Source: an uncultured Psychroserpens sp.
GTDB lineage: Bacteria > Bacteroidota > Bacteroidia > Flavobacteriales > Flavobacteriaceae
Assembly (NCBI GenBank): GCA_947489585.1
Contig: CANLEE010000002.1
Span: 62,001-126,000, forward strand
Length of the DNA: 64,000 bases
Direction of reading: 5' to 3'
Made by a program: the position numbers and the translations under genes. The notes below the pieces were generated by a model that ran no database searches, had not been told where the DNA came from, and worked only from the letters and a program-made list of their open reading frames with translations. Every line of letters starts with the position of its first letter. Positions within the stretch are counted from its first letter, which is position 1. Shown here piece by piece: positions 16,461 to 25,100 of this stretch.

Positions 16461-16757
16461 TTATTTGTTTTCTTTTCGCCCGCCTCGCTTTGGTTTAGGT
16501 GCTTTTTCAAATTCCTTTTCAGTAATAAATCCATCCTCATCGATATCAACTTTAGCAAAATGTTTTTTTAAAGGTCCTTTAATTTCTTTTTTTGAAAGCT
16601 TACCATCTTCATTCTTATCCATTTCTTTTAACAGCTGCTCAAATGTTGGCGGTTCTTTACGATCATCTTTATTGCCTTGTTGTCCAAAAGAAGAGTTTGA
16701 AATAAATAGTGCTATACCAAAAACCAATACTACTGTCTTAATTATGTGTTTTTTCAT
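16461..16757 (-). CDS. Small secreted EF-hand protein
   Basis: 98 residues: a signal peptide (1-25, ending SSFGQ) and two canonical 12-residue EF-hand loops, D47-K-N-E-D-G-K-L-S-K-K-E58 and D71-I-D-E-D-G-F-I-T-E-K-E82. The tail is basic (KPKRGGRKENK). All calcium-ligand positions (1, 3, 5, 9, 12) carry suitable residues, so it should bind calcium outside the cytoplasm. It is nearly the same module as the C-terminal end of the YHYH/EF-hand protein encoded downstream. It has its own ECF-type promoter and its own terminator. Confidence 0.88.
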   Translation of the reverse strand: MKKHIIKTVVLVFGIALFISNSSFGQQGNKDDRKEPPTFEQLLKEMDKNEDGKLSKKEIKGPLKKHFAKVDIDEDGFITEKEFEKAPKPKRGGRKENK

Positions 16758-16783
16758 TTTTATTATTTTATTTTGTACGTCTA

Positions 16784-16813
16784 TTTAGATGACGTTTACA
16801 TTAAAAACTTGTG
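16784..16813 (-). promoter_or_regulatory. ECF-type promoter element, copy 3 (small EF-hand gene)
   Basis: The minus strand reads CACAAGTTTT, 11 bases, then TCATCTAAA, ending about 26 bases before the ATG at 16757. Confidence 0.75.
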
Positions 16814-16836
16814 CTTATACCTGTTAAAAAAAGCAT

Positions 16837-16869
16837 AAAAAAAGACCCTTATGTTAAGAGTCTTTTTTA
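16837..16869 (-). terminator. Terminator of the Spy/CnrX-like gene
   Basis: Long A/T-flanked hairpin: AAAAAAAGACCCTTA pairs with TAAGAGTCTTTTTT, with one mismatch and a 3-base loop. It sits six bases after the stop codon of the gene at 16875 and before promoter copy 3. Confidence 0.8.
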
Positions 16870-16874
16870 TTAAA

Positions 16875-17372
16875 TTAATGTCTAGGAGGTCTATCACCAT
16901 CTCTACGTTTACCATGAGGTGATCCATTACGACCTTTTCTATGTAACGCCTTTTTAACAATACGTTCAAAGGCTTCCTTTTGTTCATCATTACAAATATT
17001 TTGTATCGCTCTAAAATGATAAAATGTTTCTAATTCTTTGTCTTTTTCTATATCACCAATCAAGCTTGCAATAGAATCTATTTCTGATTCGCTAATAGAT
17101 TCCATTGAGATCTTATCAAACAATTCTCCTTTTAGTTCTTTTGAACCTTCTAATATTGTACGAATTCTTTTATGATGTGACGCTTCTAAATCTTTCAGTT
17201 TTTGCTTTTGAGTATCATCAAACTTTAGCTCTCTAACAATAAAATTATTTTGATTTCCACGTTTCCCCTTATGATTGCTTTTCCCTAAGTAATTAAACAG
17301 AAAAAAAGCATTAACTATAATTAGAAAAACCAATAAGATGTATAAGGGTATATTTTTTTTCATAATTTTCAT
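16875..17372 (-). CDS. Spy/CnrX-like periplasmic sensor protein, membrane-anchored
   Basis: 165 residues. An N-terminal membrane helix (about 8-30) is followed by a charged helical periplasmic domain with 'LKFDDTQKQKLKDLEASHHKRIRTILEG' and 'NDEQKEAFERIVKKAL', the pattern of Spy/CpxP and CnrX-type 'periplasmic heavy-metal sensor' proteins. The tail is rich in Arg, Gly and His. In CnrYXH of Cupriavidus (established), an ECF sigma factor, a one-helix anti-sigma and a periplasmic metal sensor are encoded together; the same three sizes and order of parts appear here. Metal sensing is therefore a reasonable inference. Starts at ATG 17372 or 17363. Confidence 0.72.
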   Translation of the reverse strand: MKIMKKNIPLYILLVFLIIVNAFFLFNYLGKSNHKGKRGNQNNFIVRELKFDDTQKQKLKDLEASHHKRIRTILEGSKELKGELFDKISMESISESEIDSIASLIGDIEKDKELETFYHFRAIQNICNDEQKEAFERIVKKALHRKGRNGSPHGKRRDGDRPPRH

Positions 17373-17375
17373 ATT

Positions 17376-17699
17376 TTAATTAAACACAGATTGATATTCG
17401 GCGGCAGACAAACTATAGGTTTGTGCAAATTCATCTATTTCGTCACCAGACGCATTTGAATCTAATTGTGTGATAGCAAAAACATTTAATGCAACAACAA
17501 CTATTAGTGTTGTTATTTGAAATTGTGGCGTAAACCATGACCAAAGTATTGATTGCTTTTTTTCCTTTTCAGCAAACAAAAGCTCCAACGTTTTGTCTTT
17601 AAAAAAAGGAGGCACGTTAACTTGAGCAATCTTATCGGCACTACTTAGAGTGTCTTTAATTTTATCCTGAATGTTTTTATTAGTTTCCATGTTGTTCAT
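17376..17699 (-). CDS. Small one-TM protein, putative anti-sigma factor
   Basis: 107 residues: a cytosolic, charged N-terminal half (ETNKNIQDKIKDTLSSADKI), one membrane helix (about 53-72, 'FQITTLIVVVALNVFAI') and a short acidic outer tail. I recognise no domain. It is placed between the ECF sigma gene and the Spy/CnrX-like gene, which suggests an anti-sigma role. There are two possible ATGs, 17699 and 17690. The -10 half of promoter copy 2 runs into the first ATG (ATCTAAATG), so a transcript from that promoter would begin near or after it and favour the ATG at 17690. Confidence 0.6.
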   Translation of the reverse strand: MNNMETNKNIQDKIKDTLSSADKIAQVNVPPFFKDKTLELLFAEKEKKQSILWSWFTPQFQITTLIVVVALNVFAITQLDSNASGDEIDEFAQTYSLSAAEYQSVFN

Positions 17700-17728
17700 T
17701 TAGATGCAATAATTTTGTAAAACTTGCG
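17699..17728 (-). promoter_or_regulatory. ECF-type promoter element, copy 2 (anti-sigma-like and Spy-like genes)
   Basis: The minus strand reads CGCAAGTTTT, 11 bases, then GCATCTAAA. The -35 half begins directly after the stop codon of the sigma gene, and the -10 half overlaps the first base of the anti-sigma-like ATG. Transcripts would have almost no leader. Confidence 0.65.
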
Positions 17729-18307
17729 TTAAGCTTGATTTTCATAAAACACTTCTAATGTTTTTCGTAAATTTTTCTTCGCTCGAAACATTAAAGATTC
17801 GACTGATGACAAACTCTTTTCTGTAATATCACTTACTTCTTGGTAACTTTTTCCGTCGACCTTATGCAATGTAAATACAATGCGCTGTGCTTCTGGTAAA
17901 CCATTAATAGCAAGAAAAAGTGTTTCGCTCCTTTCTTTATTTTCTAAAATTATTCCTGGGTGATTCATTTCCGTGAAATAATTTGTTCTATCAATTTCAA
18001 AGTTATCCCTCGAAAGTGACTGTAGAAATGCAAAACGCTTTTTAGTGTTTCGCTTTCTAATAAACTCCAAACATTTATTGGTTGTAATTTTATAGATCCA
18101 TGTTGATAATTTTGACTGCCCTTTAAATTTAGAAATAGAATTAAAGAGTTCAACAAAAACATCTTGAGCAATATCTTCGGCATCTTCTTTATTAGGTACA
18201 AAAGACAGGCAGGTCGCAAACACTTTGTGCTGAAAGTCATCAAGCAACTTAGCGTAAGATGCTCTACTCTTGTTTTTTAATTCTTCTATAAATTCAGTTT
18301 CTGTCAA
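17729..18307 (-). CDS. ECF-family RNA polymerase sigma factor
   Basis: 192-residue ECF sigma factor. Region 2: 'FQHKVFATCLSFVPNKEDAEDIAQDVFVELFNSISKFKGQSKLSTWIYKITTNKCLEFIRKR'. Region 4: 'LPEAQRIVFTLHKVDGKSYQEVSDITEKSLSSVESLMFRAKKNLRK'. It heads the minus-strand block of envelope proteins. A copy of the repeated bipartite element precedes it and four more precede downstream genes, so it probably transcribes itself and these targets. Which signal releases it is unknown; the CnrX-like partner and SCO/EF-hand/YHYH targets point to metal or redox stress. Confidence 0.94.
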   Translation of the reverse strand: MTETEFIEELKNKSRASYAKLLDDFQHKVFATCLSFVPNKEDAEDIAQDVFVELFNSISKFKGQSKLSTWIYKITTNKCLEFIRKRNTKKRFAFLQSLSRDNFEIDRTNYFTEMNHPGIILENKERSETLFLAINGLPEAQRIVFTLHKVDGKSYQEVSDITEKSLSSVESLMFRAKKNLRKTLEVFYENQA

Positions 18308-18337
18308 AAGCGGATGGTTAAATACTATATAATTATC

Positions 18338-18367
18338 TTTAGATGCTATTCTGAATTAAAACTTGCG
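18338..18367 (-). promoter_or_regulatory. ECF-type promoter element, copy 1 (autoregulation of the sigma gene)
   Basis: The minus strand reads CGCAAGTTTT, 11 bases, then GCATCTAAA, ending 30 bases before the sigma factor ATG at 18307. Confidence 0.75.
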
Positions 18368-18445
18368 CTAATTTTTAATTTTTTTAAAAGATAATACTTT
18401 ATCATAAACCCTTAGTTAAACGCTTCTATATCTCAACTTTTAATG

Positions 18446-18453
18446 TACCTTTG
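18446..18453 (+). promoter_or_regulatory. Candidate -7 element of the RsmB-like gene
   Basis: TACCTTTG matches TAnnTTTG and ends 18 bases before the ATG at 18472. No strong -33 seen. Confidence 0.45.
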
Positions 18454-18471
18454 CATGCTTAATTTTTTATA

Positions 18472-19686
18472 ATGCGATTACACAGAAACTTATGCTTTGC
18501 AGTTATTGATGGTTTAACACTCATCTTTAACGAAGGAAAATACGCTGACAAAGTGATTCAGCAACTTCTAAGACGTGATAAACGTTGGGGAAGTCGTGAT
18601 CGTGCTTTTGTTGCTGAAACTACTTACGATATTGTTCGTTGGAAACGTTTATATGCTGAAATTGCAGAAGTTAAAGCACCTTACGATAGAGATAATCTTT
18701 GGAGAATATTTGCTGTTTGGGCGACACTAAGAGGTATCAAATTACCAGATTGGAAATATTTTGAAAACACACCTCAACGAAAAATTAAAGGACGTTTTGA
18801 TGAATTGACTCAAACTAGAAAATTTAAAGAATCTATCCCTGACTGGATGGATGACTTAGGCATTAAAGAGTTAGGAGAATCAATTTGGACTAAAGAAATT
18901 GCAGCTTTAAATGAAAAAGCTGATGTTATTTTAAGAGTAAACACACTTAATACCACTAAAGAAAAATTGCAAGCGCTTTTATTTGATGATGGTATTGAAA
19001 CCGAAAGTATCAAAGGTTATCCTAATGCATTAAAATTAAAAGAGAGAGCTAACGTCTTTCAAACGGAAGCCTTTAAAAAAGGTTTTTTTGAAGTTCAGGA
19101 TGCGTCATCACAATTAGTGGCAGAGTTTTTGGACGTAAAACCAGGAATGAAAGTTGTTGACGCTTGTGCAGGAGCAGGTGGAAAAGCACTTCACATTGCC
19201 TCACTAATGGAAAATAAAGGTCAAGTTATTGCTTTAGATATTTATGCAAATAAATTGCACGAACTCAAACGTAGAGCGAAACGCAATGGCACTTTTAATA
19301 TTGAAACTCGACCAATTGAATCTACAAAAGTTGTCAAGAAATTGTATGGCAAAGCTGATCGTGTTTTGATAGACGCGCCATGTTCTGGTTTAGGCGTATT
19401 AAGACGAAACCCAGACGCCAAATGGAAATTACAACCAGAATTTATTGATAACATAAAAACAACACAGCAAGAGATTTTACAACAATACTCAAGAATTGTA
19501 AAAGAAGGAGGTCAACTAGTATATGCAACGTGTTCTATTCTACCTTCAGAAAATAAAAATCAGGTTGACATTTTCTTAACATCAGAAATGGGAAAAGAGT
19601 TTACCTTTGTAAAAGATAAGAGTATTTTATCACACAAATCTGGGTATGACGGATTTTATATGGCATTGTTAGAAAAGAAAAAATAA
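18472..19686 (+). CDS. RsmB/NOP-type rRNA cytosine-C5 methyltransferase
   Basis: 404-residue SAM-dependent RNA m5C methyltransferase of the RsmB/Fmu family (E. coli RsmB modifies C967 of 16S rRNA). The N-terminal 120 residues resemble the NusB-like domain. The methyltransferase domain has the SAM loop 'VVDACAGAGGKALHIA', the motif IV 'IDAPCSGLGVLRRNPDAKWK' and the motif VI 'YATCSILPSENKNQV', which provide the two cysteines used in catalysis and release. Its substrate site cannot be proved from sequence. It probably shares a transcript with the endonuclease gene, which starts seven bases after its stop. Confidence 0.92.
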   Translation: MRLHRNLCFAVIDGLTLIFNEGKYADKVIQQLLRRDKRWGSRDRAFVAETTYDIVRWKRLYAEIAEVKAPYDRDNLWRIFAVWATLRGIKLPDWKYFENTPQRKIKGRFDELTQTRKFKESIPDWMDDLGIKELGESIWTKEIAALNEKADVILRVNTLNTTKEKLQALLFDDGIETESIKGYPNALKLKERANVFQTEAFKKGFFEVQDASSQLVAEFLDVKPGMKVVDACAGAGGKALHIASLMENKGQVIALDIYANKLHELKRRAKRNGTFNIETRPIESTKVVKKLYGKADRVLIDAPCSGLGVLRRNPDAKWKLQPEFIDNIKTTQQEILQQYSRIVKEGGQLVYATCSILPSENKNQVDIFLTSEMGKEFTFVKDKSILSHKSGYDGFYMALLEKKK

Positions 19687-19693
19687 GATTACT

Positions 19694-20779
19694 ATGAAAC
19701 ACATTTACTTTTTAATTACAGTATTAATTACAACTACGGCATTTGCTCAACTCACACCACCAAATGAGTTACAATCATATTATGGCACTCAAGTCAATTC
19801 TACAGGGCTTACATTAAAAAATGAGTTAATTAATTTGACAATTAACAATCATACCAACTTATTAAGCTATAGTGAAGTATGGGATTCTTCTAGAATAACA
19901 GATGAAGACCCAAACAATTCGAGCAATGTATTGTTAATTTACGGTTACGATGATCCGCCTTTTGATGGTGATGTAACAACAGATCGTACCCGAGGAAAAT
20001 TTAATAATGGTGGTAATGTTGGTGACTGGAATAGAGAACACGTCTATCCAAGATCATTGGGAAATCCTAATCTAGGTTCTACTGGGCCAGGTGCAGATGC
20101 TCATATGTTGAGACCTAGTGATGTACAAAGAAATGGAGCTCGAGGTAATCAGCCATTTGCTGATAAAAGCTCAGGGCAATTTCTAAACGGAGAATCTGGT
20201 GATGTCAATGGTGGTTGGTATCCTGGTAATGAATGGAAAGGTGATTGTGCTCGTATCATTATGTATATGTATTTACATTATGGCGATCGGTGTTTACCAT
20301 CTGTAGTTGGAATAGGAAGTAGCGCTTCTACTCCAGACGATATGATAGATCTATTTTTAGAATGGAATGCTGAAGACCCTGTTTCAGATATCGAAATTGC
20401 ACGTAATGATTACCATGGTAATACAAGTAATACTTATGCCCAAGGAAATAGAAACCCTTTTATAGACAATCCATATTTAGCGACTGTAATTTGGGGAGGA
20501 CCTGATGCACAAAACAGATGGGAAAGTCTTTCTATTACAGAATTCGAACAGGAACAAATTAAAATGTATCCAAATCCAGTTAATGGCGACGAAGTTTCAA
20601 TCATAGCCAATCAAGATATTATAGCTGAAGTTTATGATGTATTAGGAAAAAAAGTGACAGTTCAAAACATTAGCTCAAACCAAAGTACATTAAATGTTTC
20701 TGGATTATCAAAAGGCATTTACATAGTGAGGCTAAATTCAGAAAAAGGGAGTACTACCAAAAAATTAGTTAAGCAATAA
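19694..20779 (+). CDS. Secreted endonuclease I family nuclease with T9SS sorting domain
   Basis: 361 residues with a signal peptide (1-18, ending TAFAQ). The endonuclease I (EndA/NucM) domain has 'GDWNREHVYPRSLGNP', which carries the catalytic histidine, then 'GADAHMLRPSDVQRNGARGN' and a late 'NPFIDNPYLATVIWG' motif. The last 75 residues ('IKMYPNPVNGDEVSI...GLSKGIYIVRLNSEKG-TKKLVKQ') are a type A T9SS C-terminal sorting domain, so it is secreted or surface-bound. The likely role is extracellular DNA breakdown for nutrients. Confidence 0.93.
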   Translation: MKHIYFLITVLITTTAFAQLTPPNELQSYYGTQVNSTGLTLKNELINLTINNHTNLLSYSEVWDSSRITDEDPNNSSNVLLIYGYDDPPFDGDVTTDRTRGKFNNGGNVGDWNREHVYPRSLGNPNLGSTGPGADAHMLRPSDVQRNGARGNQPFADKSSGQFLNGESGDVNGGWYPGNEWKGDCARIIMYMYLHYGDRCLPSVVGIGSSASTPDDMIDLFLEWNAEDPVSDIEIARNDYHGNTSNTYAQGNRNPFIDNPYLATVIWGGPDAQNRWESLSITEFEQEQIKMYPNPVNGDEVSIIANQDIIAEVYDVLGKKVTVQNISSNQSTLNVSGLSKGIYIVRLNSEKGSTTKKLVKQ

Positions 20780-20796
20780 ACTTGCTTTAGATCTAA

Positions 20797-20830
20797 AAAA
20801 AAGCGTCTCAAATTATCGAGACGCTTTTTT
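20797..20830. terminator. Bidirectional terminator between nuclease and bestrophin genes
   Basis: Thirteen-base-pair perfect stem AAAAAAGCGTCTC/GAGACGCTTTTTT with an 8-base loop. T-runs on both strands and convergent genes on both sides. Confidence 0.9.
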
Positions 20831-20831
20831 T

Positions 20832-21935
20832 CTACATTATAATGTCATTTTTCCAAACATATGGTTCTGGAATATTAGTATCATCAATCAACTGTCTGAT
20901 ATCTATTTCAATACCACGACTCATATTGGTAATTGGCACATCGTTTGGTCCGCCTTCAAAAGGGTTCTCTGTATTTTCACCAATGGCTTCCATGGTATGG
21001 AAGACCCAAGCTAATAACGTACTAAACGGAATTGAAAACCACACAAAATGCTTGGCAATAAATTCTTGTATTTTATGCAGCGTTGACGTGTGAGATTCGT
21101 GATTTACCAAATCTGAAATAATATGCTCTCCAATAGCTTCAAACTCTTGCATAATACCAAAAGGCAATAGAATGATAAAAACCCAAACAAAAATATAATT
21201 CATTGTTGCATATTGTCTTGGGTAAGGAAAGTTTTTGATGCGTTCACTCTTACCTTGCAATGTATAAAACTCAGTAAGCATACCATTCATTTCCATATGT
21301 CTAAAATCCTCAATAGCACCTTGTTGCATCAACTCTTTTAAACGCCTCGATTGCACACCTAATAATTGTGAGGCTCTATTTCCTTTTGCAAACACTTCGT
21401 TGTATTCTTCTTCGGAAATATAACCTTTAATAGCCTCTTCAATAGGAATCGTGTCCTCACAAACTAAGAAGTTTTTTTCTCTAAATTCTTGGTTTGATTT
21501 TCCTGATTTTAAATGTTGTTCCCAAGGTTTATCAGCACGCAATTGATAGCGTAAGGCTGTTAACCAAGCAACGTGTCTATGAACTAGTTCTTTATGAATC
21601 GCATTTAAATCATTATCGCTTAATGTTTCTTTTGTGTGATCATTATTAATAAAATCTTTAACCATGATTGTCCAAGATCGCGATGCATTTACGATACCAC
21701 CCCAAATTTTACGAGCTTCCCATAATCTATCATAAGAAGCATTATTTTTAAAACCAACTATAAATGCGACCGCTGTACCTAAAACACCAAGAGGCAACCA
21801 AGGTACATGCAACCATTTGAGTCCTAGAACATCAAATAAAATAACTGGAATCGCAGACAACATTAAGAATAAAAAAATATGGCGACGTGTCCATCTTATC
21901 ACGCCAGTTACAGGAAATATTCGCTTGGTATACAT
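20832..21935 (-). CDS. Bestrophin-family ion channel
   Basis: 367-residue membrane protein of the bestrophin/UPF0187 family. The N-terminal 'FPVTGVIRWTRRHIFLFLMLSAIPVILFDV' and 'VAFIVGFKNNASYDRLWEARKIWGGIVNASRSW' segments are strongly conserved in the family. Two further helices lie at about 238-262 and 295-312, and the C-terminal 'ENPFEGGPNDVPITNMSRGIEIDIRQL' is also typical. Bacterial bestrophins form pentameric channels, some of them cation-selective. The gene stands alone between a bidirectional terminator and the divergent purL. Confidence 0.93.
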   Translation of the reverse strand: MYTKRIFPVTGVIRWTRRHIFLFLMLSAIPVILFDVLGLKWLHVPWLPLGVLGTAVAFIVGFKNNASYDRLWEARKIWGGIVNASRSWTIMVKDFINNDHTKETLSDNDLNAIHKELVHRHVAWLTALRYQLRADKPWEQHLKSGKSNQEFREKNFLVCEDTIPIEEAIKGYISEEEYNEVFAKGNRASQLLGVQSRRLKELMQQGAIEDFRHMEMNGMLTEFYTLQGKSERIKNFPYPRQYATMNYIFVWVFIILLPFGIMQEFEAIGEHIISDLVNHESHTSTLHKIQEFIAKHFVWFSIPFSTLLAWVFHTMEAIGENTENPFEGGPNDVPITNMSRGIEIDIRQLIDDTNIPEPYVWKNDIIM

Positions 21936-22062
21936 AAAATTGGTTTAAGAAAACTAAAAGTAAATAATTCTAATCAGAATAAGAACAAGAGGTTGTGAAT
22001 TATTTAGTGAATAACTCTCAATTTTCAATCACATAATCTAAATAAGTTACATTGAAAAAGCG

Positions 22063-22070
22063 TAAATTTG
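22063..22070 (+). promoter_or_regulatory. Candidate -7 element of purL
   Basis: TAAATTTG matches TAnnTTTG and ends 33 bases before the ATG at 22104. No clear -33. No purine riboswitch is seen in the short leader. Confidence 0.45.
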
Positions 22071-22103
22071 GGCTTTTAAAAAATCTATATAAAATACGAT
22101 ATA

Positions 22104-25100
22104 ATGATTCATTTCTTCGGAAACCAAAACAGTAAAGTCTTTGCTGTTCAAGCAACAAAAGAATTATCAACCGAAACCATCACTAAATTGACATGGTTAT
22201 TTGGCAACCAACCAAAACTAGAACAAGCATCTCTCGATGCTTTTTTTGTTGGTCCACGTGTTGCAATGATTACACCTTGGAGTACCAATGCAGTTGAAAT
22301 CACCCAAAATATGGGAATTAAAGGCATTATTCGTATTGAAGAGTTCGAATCATGTACAGAAGATTTTAAAGGCTATGACCCAATGATTTCTGAAAAATTC
22401 AACGGGTTACACCAAGATTCGTTTACTATTGATATTCAACCAGAAGACATTCTTAATATTGTAGATATTTCAGCATATAACCAGAAAGAAGGTTTAGCCT
22501 TAAATGATGAAGAAATAGATTACTTAGAAAATGTTTCAAAAAAAATTGGCAGACCTTTAACCGACTCAGAAGTTTTCGGCTTTTCTCAAGTCAATTCAGA
22601 ACACTGTCGTCACAAAATTTTTAACGGCACGTTTATTATTGATGGCGAAGCGCAACCAACGTCGCTTTTTAAAATGATAAAAGAAACGTCAAAACAAAAC
22701 CCAAATGATATTGTTTCGGCATATAAAGACAATGTCGCATTTGTTAAAGGTCCAAAGGTTGAACAATTTGCGCCAAAACGTGCTGATGTTCCAGATTTCT
22801 ACGAGAAAAAAGAATTTGAATCTGTAATTTCTCTCAAAGCTGAAACCCATAATTTCCCCACTACTGTTGAACCATTTAATGGTGCTGCTACGGGTTCTGG
22901 AGGCGAAATTCGCGATAGACTCGCTGGAGGAAAAGGCTCTTTACCATTGGCAGGAACCGCTGTTTATATGACTTCCTATTCGCGTTTAGAAGACAATAGG
23001 CCTTGGGAACAAAAATTTGAAGCTAGAGAATGGCTCTATCAAACTCCAATGGATATTTTAATAAAAGCTTCAAACGGCGCATCAGATTTCGGCAATAAAT
23101 TTGGGCAGCCATTAATTACAGGCTCCGTTTTAACTTTTGAACATGAAGAAAACTCTTCATCAAGTACCTCAAAAGCTAGAAAACTAGGTTATGATAAAGT
23201 TATCATGCAAGCTGGTGGTATTGGGTATGGCAAAGCAGAACAAGCTATAAAAGACACACCTAAAGATGGTGATAAAATTGTAATTCTTGGTGGAGAAAAT
23301 TACAGAATTGGAATGGGTGGTGCTGCAGTTTCCTCAGCAGACACTGGTGAATTTGCTTCAGGTATTGAGTTAAATGCAGTTCAACGTTCTAATCCTGAAA
23401 TGCAAAAACGCGCAGCTAATGCTGTTAGAGGCATGGTCGAAAGTGAAGAAAATTTTATTGTTTCTATTCATGATCATGGTGCCGGCGGACACTTAAATTG
23501 TTTATCTGAATTAGTTGAAGACACAGGTGGTAAAATTGATTTAGATCAATTGCCAGTTGGAGACCCAACGCTTTCTGCTAAGGAAATTATCGGTAATGAA
23601 TCTCAAGAACGTATGGGACTCGTTATTGCTGATAAGCATATAAATACTTTACAAAAAATAGCAGAGCGTGAGCGTTCTCCAATGTATACTGTTGGTCATG
23701 TTACAGGTAATAATCGGTTTACTTTTGAATCTAAAACGAATGGAGACACACCAATGGATTTGGCTTTAGAAGATATGTTTGGCAGCTCGCCAAAAACGAT
23801 TCTAACTGACCAAACAGTCCAAAGAAACTACAAAAACTCTCGATACAAAACTAAGAATTTAAACATTTACTTAAATCAAGTATTACAATTAGAAGCTGTT
23901 GCCTGTAAAGATTGGTTAACAAATAAAGTAGACCGCTGCGTTGGCGGTAAAGTTGCTAAACAACAATGTGTTGGTGCTTTACAAATTCCGCTAAATAATG
24001 TTGGAGTTATGGCATTAGACTATAATGGAAAAGAAGGAATTGCTACGTCTATAGGTCACTCTCCCATCTCTGGTTTAATTCATCCAGAAGCTGGAAGTAG
24101 ACATGCAATTACTGAAGCGTTAACCAATATTATTTGGGCACCCTTAAAAGATAATTTACAATCTGTTTCATTATCTGCTAACTGGATGTGGCCTTGCAAA
24201 AATGAAGGTGAAGATGCACGTTTATATAAGGCTGTTAAAGCGATATCTGATTTCTCAATAGATTTAGGAATCAATGTTCCAACGGGAAAAGATTCATTAT
24301 CAATGAAACAAAAATATCCTGATGGCGAAGTTATTTCACCAGGAACAGTAATTATTTCTGCTGCAGCAAATTGTAATGAAATTTCTAAAGTAGTAGAACC
24401 CGTTTTACAACAAAATGGGGAGCAGATTTATTATATTAACATATCACAAGATGATTTTAAATTAGGCGGAAGTTCTTTTCATCAAACCTTAAATACGATT
24501 GGAAATGAAGCACCTGATGTCAAAAATCCTAGTTTCGTAAAGACAACTTTTAACACCATTCAAAACTTAATAAAAGCTGATAAAATTTCTGCAGGTCATG
24601 ACGTGGCCTCTGGTGGATTGATTACTACCTTGTTAGAAATGTGTTTTGCTGATAGACATTTAGGTGCCGATTTAAACCTTTCTGCTTTAAATGAAGATGA
24701 TTCAATAAAAGTACTGTTTGCAGAAAATGCAGGAGTTGTTTTTCAAGGAGATGCTTCTGTGGAAACAACTTTATCAGAAAATAACATTGAATTTTTCAAT
24801 ATTGGAACTGTAAATAACACCGAAAAAGTAACCATCAAAAATAACGAGGACACCTTCACTTTTGATGTTTCTGAAATGAGAGATACTTGGTATAAAACCT
24901 CACTTCTACTCGACCGAAAACAAACTGCAAATGGATTAGCAGATGCTCGTTTTGAAAACTATAAAAATCAACCGCTTACATATAAATTCCCTTCACACTT
25001 TACAGGTAAACTTCCAAAAGCAAATTCAAAAAGACCAAAAGCTGCCATTCTTCGCGAAAAAGGATCCAACTCAGAACGTGAAATGGCCAATGCCATGTAT

